Of a stretch of 64,000 nucleotides of DNA, positions 58,099 to 64,000 are shown in pieces (positions within the stretch are counted from its first letter, which is position 1; the number at the start of each line of letters is the position of its first letter). A model generated the notes under the pieces. The model was given only the letters and a program-made list of their open reading frames with translations, was not told the DNA's origin and did no database searches. A program made the position numbers and the translations under genes. The stretch covers positions 5,642,001-5,706,000 of the forward strand of contig NZ_CP147846.1 of NCBI RefSeq assembly GCF_037327425.1, read 5' to 3'. The DNA is from Rhodococcus sovatensis (GTDB lineage: Bacteria > Actinomycetota > Actinomycetes > Mycobacteriales > Mycobacteriaceae).

Positions 58099-59139
58099 AT
58101 GAATACCTCGAACTCCGGCAGTCACGGACATGATCTGACCGTCATCGATGTCATCGACGAGACGTCGGATGCGCGGTCGATCGTGTTTCGCACGCCGCTC
58201 GAACATCGGGAGCAGTTCACCTACCTACCGGGGCAGTTTCTGACTCTTCGGATACCAAGTGAGAGAACCGGTCATGTCGCACGGTCCTACTCGCTCTCCA
58301 GCGCCCCGGACATCGACGATGACCTCAAGGTGACGGTCAAACGCACCGTCGCCGGCTACGGATCGAACTGGCTGTGCGACAACATCCTTCCCGGCGACAC
58401 CGTCACCGTGCTCCCACCGTCGGGACGCTTCACGCCTGGTCGCTACACCAATGATTTGCTGTTGTTCGCGGCCGGTAGCGGAATAACTCCGGTGATGTCG
58501 ATTCTCAAGACTGCACTGTTTCGGTCCGACTGCCAGGTAGCGTTGTTCTACGCCAATCGGTCTCGCGATGCCGTCATATTTCGCAGTGAACTCGACGGTT
58601 ACCTCGACAAGTTTCGCGACCGGTTGACAGTGCGCTACTGGTTCGACGACGCCGAGGGTTTCCCTTCCTCCGAGATCATCGAGCAGGTGGCCGTCCGACA
58701 CGCCCGTGCCGAGGCGTTGTTTTGTGGCCCGGCACCGTTCATGAGCACCGTTGCCAGCGGACTTCGTGGGGCAGGTGTGCCTGCCGAGCGTCAGCACATG
58801 GAGGTGTTCAGCAGTATCTCCGGTGACCCGTTCACCGCGCCGATCCTCACAGTCGACGACAGTGCGGAGACGATCGACACGGAAGTTCGGCTGGACGGTG
58901 ATACGCACCGATTCGATTGGCCCGTCAACGGCACATTGGTCGACGTTCTGTTGAGTCGGGGTGTGGAAGTCCCGTACTCGTGTCGATCGGGCGAATGTGG
59001 TTCCTGTGCATGCACTGTCGTGTCTGGCAGTGTGGTGATGGAAAAGTCGGACATCCTATCGGCAGAAGACATCGCCGATGGCTACGTGCTCGGATGTCAA
59101 TCTCGCCCGGTGTCGGGGCCGATCGAAATCGAGTTCTGA
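58099..59139 (+). CDS. Ferredoxin-type oxidoreductase, KshB-like (FAD + C-terminal 2Fe-2S)
   Basis: 346 aa. FAD-binding barrel with ARSYSLSSAP, an NAD domain with FAAGSGITPVMSILKTALF and ALFCGPAPFM, and a C-terminal plant-type ferredoxin with ligands Cys295, Cys300, Cys303 and Cys333 (CRSGECGSCACTVVSG, YVLGCQSRP). The order FAD-NAD-Fe2S2 is that of KshB/HmpX/PaaE reductases. It passes electrons from NADH to a Rieske oxygenase, most likely the KshA-like enzyme at 50400, seven genes upstream in the same operon. The gap to the BVMO is 24 bp with GGAG. Confidence 0.9.
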   Translation: MNTSNSGSHGHDLTVIDVIDETSDARSIVFRTPLEHREQFTYLPGQFLTLRIPSERTGHVARSYSLSSAPDIDDDLKVTVKRTVAGYGSNWLCDNILPGDTVTVLPPSGRFTPGRYTNDLLLFAAGSGITPVMSILKTALFRSDCQVALFYANRSRDAVIFRSELDGYLDKFRDRLTVRYWFDDAEGFPSSEIIEQVAVRHARAEALFCGPAPFMSTVASGLRGAGVPAERQHMEVFSSISGDPFTAPILTVDDSAETIDTEVRLDGDTHRFDWPVNGTLVDVLLSRGVEVPYSCRSGECGSCACTVVSGSVVMEKSDILSAEDIADGYVLGCQSRPVSGPIEIEF

Positions 59140-59209
59140 CAGCAGAGTTTCGTTCGACTCCGAAGTGGTCGCGCGGGGAGGCGAACTCCCCAACGAAAGG
59201 TTCGAAAAC

Positions 59210-60502
59210 ATGTCACGATCAATGCATCTCGCCGTCTTTGCTCAAGGGGTAGGGGTGTCGCAGTCCGTGTGGCGCTCACCCCGTACACAACCTGAGTCGA
59301 TGCACTCGCTCGCCCACTGGACCCGGCTGGTGCGCCTGGCGGAAGACGGGTGTTTCGATGCGTTCTTCATCGCAGACCAGCTCAATCTGGCACCGACAAT
59401 CGCCAAAGATGCGACCGACCGGCCGGATCCGATCGTCGTCCTCGCCGCCTTGGCTGCGGTCACCTCGAAAATCGGGCTGATCGGTACCAGTTCGACCACG
59501 TACAACGATCCGTACACCGTCGCGCGCCAGTTTGCGACATTGGACCAGATGAGTGATGGCCGGGCCGGATGGAACGTGGTCACCACGGCCATTGCCACCG
59601 CGGCAGCGAACTACGGTTCGGACGGGTTGCCGGACCACGAAGCTCGGTACGAGCGCGGGGAAGAATTCGTGGACGTCGTCCGTGCGTTGTGGGACGCGTG
59701 GGCAACCGATGCCATCGTCGGAGATCGCGCGACGGGCGTGTGGGCGGATCTGGACAAGATCAAGGCCATCGATTATGCAGGCGAACACTTCCAGGTCAAG
59801 GGGCCGATGACGCTTCCGCGGTCGCCACAGGGGCAGCTGCCACTCGCGCAGGCAGGATCCTCGCCGACCGGCATGAAGCTGGGCGCACGTGTTGCCGACA
59901 TGGTGTTCACTACGCAGCACCACCTGGCGGCGGCCACCGAATTCGCTGAATCCATGCGCGCACTCGCAGTCGCTGCTGGCCGTGCACCCGACGCAGTGAA
60001 AGTGTTGCCCGGTATCACCCCGATCGTGGGTAAGACCGAGAGCGAAGCACGCGAGTTGGCCCGGGAGATTGGATCTTTCATCAGCGAGGAGTCGACGCTC
60101 GGCTTTCTGAAGCAGTCGTTCGGCGGGCTCGACCTGTCCGGCTACGACCTCGATGAGCCGTTCCCTGATCTTCGCGGCGCATTACCCGCACACGCCTCGG
60201 TATCGCGGCCAGAGCTTTTCATCAAGATGGCGCTTGACGAGGGTCTGACCGTCCGTCAGCTGGCTCAGCGCGTCGGAATGAGCATCGGACATCGACCGCT
60301 GGTCGGTACACCCGACACCATCGCCGACGAGATGCAGCGTTGGTTCGAGGCAGGCGCCGCGGACGGGTTCATCGTGCTCCCGGCCGATCTGCCTGTCGGG
60401 CTGGAGGAGTTCGTCGACATGGTGGTTCCGCGGCTGCAGGATCGCGGATTGCTGCGTAAGGCATACAGCGGCAGCACGTTACGCGAGCATTTGGCCGAGT
60501 GA
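59210..60502 (+). CDS. NtaA/SnaA/DszA-type flavin monooxygenase (LLM class)
   Basis: 430 aa from the ATG at 59210. LLM barrel: RLAEDGCFDAFFIADQLNLA, GLIGTSSTTYNDPYTVARQF, DQMSDGRAGWNVVTTAI, GPMTLPRSPQGQLPLAQAGS, and LVGTPDTIADEMQRWFEAGA near the C-terminus. The SDGRAGWNVVTT motif and length (~430) are those of the FMNH2-dependent NtaA/DszA branch. These enzymes hydroxylate using reduced flavin supplied by a separate reductase; none is obvious beside it. It is 70 bp after the KshB-like gene and probably the last catabolic gene of the operon. Confidence 0.87.
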   Translation: MSRSMHLAVFAQGVGVSQSVWRSPRTQPESMHSLAHWTRLVRLAEDGCFDAFFIADQLNLAPTIAKDATDRPDPIVVLAALAAVTSKIGLIGTSSTTYNDPYTVARQFATLDQMSDGRAGWNVVTTAIATAAANYGSDGLPDHEARYERGEEFVDVVRALWDAWATDAIVGDRATGVWADLDKIKAIDYAGEHFQVKGPMTLPRSPQGQLPLAQAGSSPTGMKLGARVADMVFTTQHHLAAATEFAESMRALAVAAGRAPDAVKVLPGITPIVGKTESEARELAREIGSFISEESTLGFLKQSFGGLDLSGYDLDEPFPDLRGALPAHASVSRPELFIKMALDEGLTVRQLAQRVGMSIGHRPLVGTPDTIADEMQRWFEAGAADGFIVLPADLPVGLEEFVDMVVPRLQDRGLLRKAYSGSTLREHLAE

Positions 60503-60541
60503 CCGTCCGTTTCATCGAATCTCTGTGTAACGGAGGCAGTC

Positions 60542-61333
60542 TTGGCAACTCAACAGCTCGACAACGACGTGCCCGCGACCGCTTCGACCTCGTCGGCACT
60601 CATCGATCGTGTCGCTATGCTTCTCGAAGCCTTTGTGGGACAGGGTCCTTTGCGACTCGCGGAGATCGCCGAACGGTCGCACCTGCCTCGCTCGTCCACG
60701 CATCGAGTGCTGCAGCGACTCGTCGAACTCGGATGGGTCGAGAGGCACGGCTTTCACTACATCCTGGGAATCCGGATGTTCGAGCTGGGATCGCAGGTCA
60801 CCAGGCAACGCAGTGTGCAGGCTGCGCTGCCGGTCATGATCGACATTGCGCGTCGTACCGGTCATACCGTGCATCTGAGTATTCTTGCCGGATCCGAGGT
60901 TCTGCACCTCGAACGAGTCGGGCTGTGGCCGCGGGCTCACCCGGGGTGGAACGTCGGTGCCAGGCAACCCGTCGAACAGGCGGCCGGAGGTCGAGCTCTG
61001 TTGGCGGCGACCGCTTTCGAGGATTGGCCTCCACTGGATTTCTCGGTGGTACCCACGTGTTACAGCGTGCGGACGCGTGCCCATCTGGAGCGTGAACTGA
61101 ACAAGGTTCGCGACAGAGGGGGAATCGCAGTGGATGTACAGGGTTGTGCTCTCGGAGTCACCGCCGTCGCTGCGCCGATCGATGTCGATCGAGGAAAGAT
61201 TGCCCTGTCGGTCTGTGGTCCGACCCGGTCACTCGATACCGACTCGGTCGTCGCGATCGTGCGCACCGCCGCTGTCGACATCTATCGAGCCGCGTCCGGC
61301 GTTCCGGCACTGCGCCGACGGGTGATCAATTGA
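60542..61333 (+). CDS. IclR-family regulator
   Basis: 263 aa from a TTG at 60542 preceded by GGAGG. Winged helix LRLAEIAERSHLPRSSTHRV then LQRLVELGWVERHGFHYIL, followed by the IclR effector domain (GHTVHLSILAGSEVLHLERV, VEQAAGGRALLAAT, GCALGVTAVAAPIDV). IclR proteins commonly control adjacent catabolic operons and bind a small acid. It is 39 bp after the LLM gene in the same direction. It is the leading candidate for binding the inverted repeats at 50228 and 40286 (inference). The 3' end overlaps the convergent LLM gene by 8 bp. Confidence 0.88.
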   Translation: MATQQLDNDVPATASTSSALIDRVAMLLEAFVGQGPLRLAEIAERSHLPRSSTHRVLQRLVELGWVERHGFHYILGIRMFELGSQVTRQRSVQAALPVMIDIARRTGHTVHLSILAGSEVLHLERVGLWPRAHPGWNVGARQPVEQAAGGRALLAATAFEDWPPLDFSVVPTCYSVRTRAHLERELNKVRDRGGIAVDVQGCALGVTAVAAPIDVDRGKIALSVCGPTRSLDTDSVVAIVRTAAVDIYRAASGVPALRRRVIN

Positions 61334-62270
61334 TCGGAGCGGACGCAAGGGCGGGGGAGAACGTGATGCCCTCCCGCTCGCTCAGGCGTCGGAGTTCGCA
61401 GAGCTGATCACAATAGTGATTCCTATCGGTTGCCCGGATCGTGACATTCGCGATCGTGGCACCGGTTCGGCGTAGGCCATCGAGAGATGAGAGCACCGCT
61501 CCCGGCGCTCCGAGCGGGTCGACCGGTTCAGGGTGCGAGAGCACCACCTCGAACCCGGCCGGCATCTCGATACCGGCAAGCATGGCCTCGAGTCGGGATG
61601 CGCTGATTCCGAAAGGAACCCAGCCGTCGCCGTGCTCGACGGCTCTGCGAAGTGAGAGGCTCGTGCTGCCACCGACCCAGATCGGCACGTGATCCTGAAG
61701 AGCGTGCGGCTCGACCACCAGGTTCTCGAAATCGTAATATCGCCCATGGTATTCGGGTTCCGATGTGGACAGCGAGGATCGCAACGACGTGAGCGCATCG
61801 TCGGCCCGCGGTCCTCGGTCCTGGAACGGCGCGCCGATCAGGTCGAATTCTTCTTCGAGAGTTCCGACTCCGACGCCGAGAATCAGTCGCCCGCCACTGA
61901 TTCTGTCCAGAGTTCCGTACCGCTTCGCGATCTCGAGTGGATGATGGTAGCCGAGCACGAGCACGTGTGTCGCGAGCCGAATGTGCGTCGTCATCGCGGA
62001 CAGGTAGCCGAACGTAGCGAGGGGGTCCCAGTAGGTGCCACCGCGCACCGCGGCTGCATCGGCCGGTACGGCAATGTGCTCGCTGCAGGTGATGTGGTGA
62101 TAGCCGAGTTCGTCGGCGGTCCGCGCTATTTGCGCGACATCCTCGATCTCGGCGGCGCTCTCCCAGTCGGAGCGCATCCTGGGGTGCTGGATCAGCACTG
62201 GAGTGACAATCCCCAGACGCATCGAGGCCGGACGCGCGGCATCGATCGGGTGGCGACGATCGGGGCTCAC
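61326..62270 (-). CDS. LLM-class oxidoreductase, probably F420-dependent
   Basis: About 314 aa if started at the GTG at 62268-62270 that overlaps the OYE stop (GTGA). An ATG at 62222 (MRLGIVTPVLIQHPRMRSDW) fits the family N-terminus and is an alternative; an ATG at 62282 is also in frame. TADELGYHHITCSEHIAVPA, LGYHHPLEIAKRYGTLDRIS, GGRLILGVGVGTLEEEFDLI and VPIWVGGSTSLSLRRAVEHG are typical of F420-dependent LLM dehydrogenases of actinomycetes. Such enzymes reduce or oxidise C-C or alcohol bonds using F420. It is the last gene of the leftward operon SRPBCC-OYE-LLM. Confidence 0.84.
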   Translation of the reverse strand: MSPDRRHPIDAARPASMRLGIVTPVLIQHPRMRSDWESAAEIEDVAQIARTADELGYHHITCSEHIAVPADAAAVRGGTYWDPLATFGYLSAMTTHIRLATHVLVLGYHHPLEIAKRYGTLDRISGGRLILGVGVGTLEEEFDLIGAPFQDRGPRADDALTSLRSSLSTSEPEYHGRYYDFENLVVEPHALQDHVPIWVGGSTSLSLRRAVEHGDGWVPFGISASRLEAMLAGIEMPAGFEVVLSHPEPVDPLGAPGAVLSSLDGLRRTGATIANVTIRATDRNHYCDQLCELRRLSEREGITFSPALASAPIN

Positions 62271-63376
62271 GTCGCCGCACATTCGAATGTCGGATAGTCG
62301 GTGTATCCGGCCGCGCCGCCTCCGTACATGGTGCTCTGGTCTGCCGTGGCGAGGGGCCAGCCGGCTCGGAGGCGGTGAACGAGGTCAGGATTGGCGATGA
62401 ACGGTTGGCCGAACGCAGCGAGGTCGATCAGTCCGTCGTCGATCAACTGCTGGGCCGATCCTTCGGTCAGTCCGCCTGCGAGGATCAAGGTGATCGGGCA
62501 GCGCGCGCGAAAGTTGCGAAGAAACTGTTCTGACACCGCGCGGTCGCCGTCGGGAAAGTTGTCGTTGAGGTGAACGTACGCAAGCTTTCGCCCTGCGAAT
62601 TCTGTTGCCAAGTACAGGTACGTCTCGGTGGCCTCGCCGTACGGCGGCATGTCGAACAGTTGGCTGTACGGAGAGAGCCTGACGCCGACGCGATCGGATC
62701 CGATCGCGTCGATCAGGGCGTCCAGTGTCTGCAGCAGAAACCGTGCGCGGCTCTCGATGGAACCGCCGTAACGATCGGTTCTGGTGTTGGTTGCAGGGTT
62801 GAGGAATTGCTCGAACAGGTATCCGTTCGCTCCGTGAAGTTCGACGCCGTCGAACCCAGCGTCGACGGCATTGCCTGCCGCCCTGACGAAGTCGAGGGTG
62901 ACTCGGTCGACTTCCTCGGTCGAGAGGGCACGTGGCGGGGTGACATCGACGAATCCGATGGTGCCGTCCTCGGTGAATGCGAACGTCTTTCCCTGAGGTC
63001 CCCGCGCCGGGGCACAGCTCGCGCTGACCGGCGGCCGGCGGTCGGGCTGGAGGGAGGTGTGCGACATCCGGCCGACGTGCCACAGTTGAGCGAAGATCCG
63101 CCCGCCTGCACCGTGTACGGCCTCGGTCACTCCTCGCCAACCGGCGACCTGCTCGGCAGACCAGATTCCAGGGACGGACGCGTACCCTTGCGCCTCGGGC
63201 GAGATCGGGGTGCCTTCGGTGACCATCAGGCCGGCTGTCGCGCGCTGCCGGTAGTACTCGGCGGTATCGACTCCGGCGATGCAGTCGGCCCGCCTGGCGC
63301 GAGTCATCGGTGCCATCACGACCCGATTCGACAACACTGTTTCGCCGATCCTGTGACTGTCGAACAAGCTGGTCAT
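62267..63376 (-). CDS. Old-yellow-enzyme-type ene reductase
   Basis: 369 aa. OYE barrel: FDSHRIGETVLSNRVVMAPM with TRAR, VTEGTPISPEAQGYASVPG, FAQLWHVGRMSH, VELHGANGYLFEQFLNPATN (HxxN pair binding the substrate carbonyl), RTDRYGGSIESRARF (catalytic Tyr) and AAFGQPFIANPDLVHRLRAG. FMN-dependent NAD(P)H enzymes of this group reduce activated C=C bonds next to carbonyls, fitting an alicyclic enone pathway. It is coupled to the genes on either side (ATGA with SRPBCC at 63373-63376, GTGA with LLM at 62267-62270). Confidence 0.9.
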   Translation of the reverse strand: MTSLFDSHRIGETVLSNRVVMAPMTRARRADCIAGVDTAEYYRQRATAGLMVTEGTPISPEAQGYASVPGIWSAEQVAGWRGVTEAVHGAGGRIFAQLWHVGRMSHTSLQPDRRPPVSASCAPARGPQGKTFAFTEDGTIGFVDVTPPRALSTEEVDRVTLDFVRAAGNAVDAGFDGVELHGANGYLFEQFLNPATNTRTDRYGGSIESRARFLLQTLDALIDAIGSDRVGVRLSPYSQLFDMPPYGEATETYLYLATEFAGRKLAYVHLNDNFPDGDRAVSEQFLRNFRARCPITLILAGGLTEGSAQQLIDDGLIDLAAFGQPFIANPDLVHRLRAGWPLATADQSTMYGGGAAGYTDYPTFECAAT

Positions 63377-63894
63377 CGAGACACTTCCTTCGGTATGGAT
63401 CCCCGTCGATACTCGGCGAAGATGGCTTCGCTCCGGCTTTTCAAGGCAACAGCAGTGTCATCGAATGCGCGCTTGACCCAGCTTCCGTTCTCGGCCATAA
63501 TCTCGTGGGAGATTTCGCCGAGGAAGGCATCCGTCGAGTAGTAACGGCAACGGCTCTCGGCGACACGTTCGATGATCTGGTCACGGCGGGCAGCGTTCGG
63601 TGTATCCGCTGTAGCAAGTAGTTCCCAGGACAGCAGGCGCTCGGGGACGAAGGCGCAGACGTACTCGGTGTTGGTAAACGTTCCGTCGGTGCCTGCGTAG
63701 TTCTTCAGCGTCATCTCGACGGGCGCACCGAGTTTCAGGGTCGACTCTGCGGCAATACAAAACGGGTTCCATGTGTGGTAGTTCGGTAGGTCGACCAGGA
63801 CGTTCCATACGACCGAAGCAGGAGCATCGATGTCGACCGTGATGGATCGAACCAGAGTGGCAATATCGTATGCGGGGATGGATAATTCAGACAT
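63373..63894 (-). CDS. SRPBCC (START-like) domain protein
   Basis: 173 aa. ITVDIDAPASVVWNVLVDLP then NYHTWNPFCIAAEST is the polyketide cyclase/START-type opening strand-helix-helix, TLKNYAGTDGTFTNTEYVCA and ERLLSWELL are central strands, and IMAENGSWVKRAFDDTAVAL is the long C-terminal helix. SRPBCC proteins bind hydrophobic ligands and may cyclise, hydrolyse or carry them. It starts at an ATG with GGAGG 5 bp upstream and leads the OYE-LLM operon. Upstream, 63904-63914 and 63939-63949 carry the same 11-mer (GTAGGCAGGCG). Confidence 0.8.
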   Translation of the reverse strand: MSELSIPAYDIATLVRSITVDIDAPASVVWNVLVDLPNYHTWNPFCIAAESTLKLGAPVEMTLKNYAGTDGTFTNTEYVCAFVPERLLSWELLATADTPNAARRDQIIERVAESRCRYYSTDAFLGEISHEIMAENGSWVKRAFDDTAVALKSRSEAIFAEYRRGSIPKEVSR

Positions 63895-64000
63895 CGAACC
63901 TCCGTAGGCAGGCGACCGTGACGACCGACTGGGCCTCGGTAGGCAGGCGGTACCGGTGTCGATCGCTCGGTGCAGCCGACGCTAGTCGACTGCGCCGAAT

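Noticed and set aside
1..64000. CRISPR arrays, prophage, plasmid origin or integrase genes
   Set aside because: No regularly spaced repeats, phage structural genes, replication proteins or tyrosine/serine recombinase motifs were seen on either strand.

Overview
The window looks like chromosomal DNA of a mycolic-acid actinomycete, most likely Rhodococcus or a close relative. The reasons are high GC, frequent GTG/TTG starts, ATGA/GTGA stop-start overlaps, a DUF222 (HNH-type) protein, MbtH, an fbiC relic (F420 synthesis), and a KstR2/IpdAB-type steroid ring C/D gene set. All functional calls come from reading translated sequence and remembered family features; no database search was run.

Layout. 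(1) 1-6.7 kb, ordinary chromosome: DUF222 fragment, flavodoxin-fold quinone reductase divergent from a GlxA-type regulator, a CsbD-type stress operon, an alpha/beta hydrolase, an orphan MbtH protein, a ThrE-type exporter and tRNA-Thr(TGT). (2) 6.7-9.7 kb, a small accessory patch beside the tRNA: a frameshifted AbiEi-like antitoxin behind a perfect palindrome, a secreted/membrane protein, and a two-gene STAS-ATPase plus DUF4325 module. (3) 9.7-19.4 kb, a decay zone: an IS1380-family element abutting a 5'-truncated fbiC, an IS3-family element splitting a class III aminotransferase (CGAA target duplication), a TetR/hydrolase pair, a frameshifted EthD gene, a RetSat-like FAD enzyme and remnants of DUF2834 and LLM genes.

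(4) 19.5-39.1 kb, a compact catabolic cluster with a KstR2-like repressor and counterparts of fadE30-33, ipdA, ipdB, ipdC, ipdF, fadA6, fadD3, echA20 and the Rv3548c-type SDR. Four palindromes resembling the KstR2 operator (AnCAAGnnCTTGnT) lie at its promoters. By homology this set handles the bicyclic ring C/D propionate (HIP) left after steroid A/B-ring removal: FadD3 makes the CoA ester, IpdF/EchA20/IpdC/IpdAB modify and open the rings, and the FadE proteins with FadA6 perform beta-oxidation. Extra genes (VOC, AKR, two SDRs, MaoC, an atypical crotonase) may mean a variant substrate.

(5) 39.2-64 kb, a second oxidative catabolic island: cyclase-family hydrolase, two Baeyer-Villiger monooxygenases, an EthD-like partner, epimerase, an unusual fused TetR regulator, MHS transporter, esterase, SDR, zinc alcohol dehydrogenase, a KshA-like Rieske oxygenase with a KshB-like reductase, an acyl-CoA dehydrogenase pair, a crotonase without the usual glutamates, an acyl-CoA ligase, two LLM enzymes, IclR, an OYE and an SRPBCC protein. 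Two promoters 10 kb apart, for the cyclase and for the Rieske operon, share 36 of 42 bases including -35, spacer, -10 and an inverted repeat at the start point. That suggests one regulator controls the island. The gene content fits oxidation of an alicyclic alcohol or ketone to lactone, ring opening, CoA activation and beta-oxidation; the substrate is unknown.
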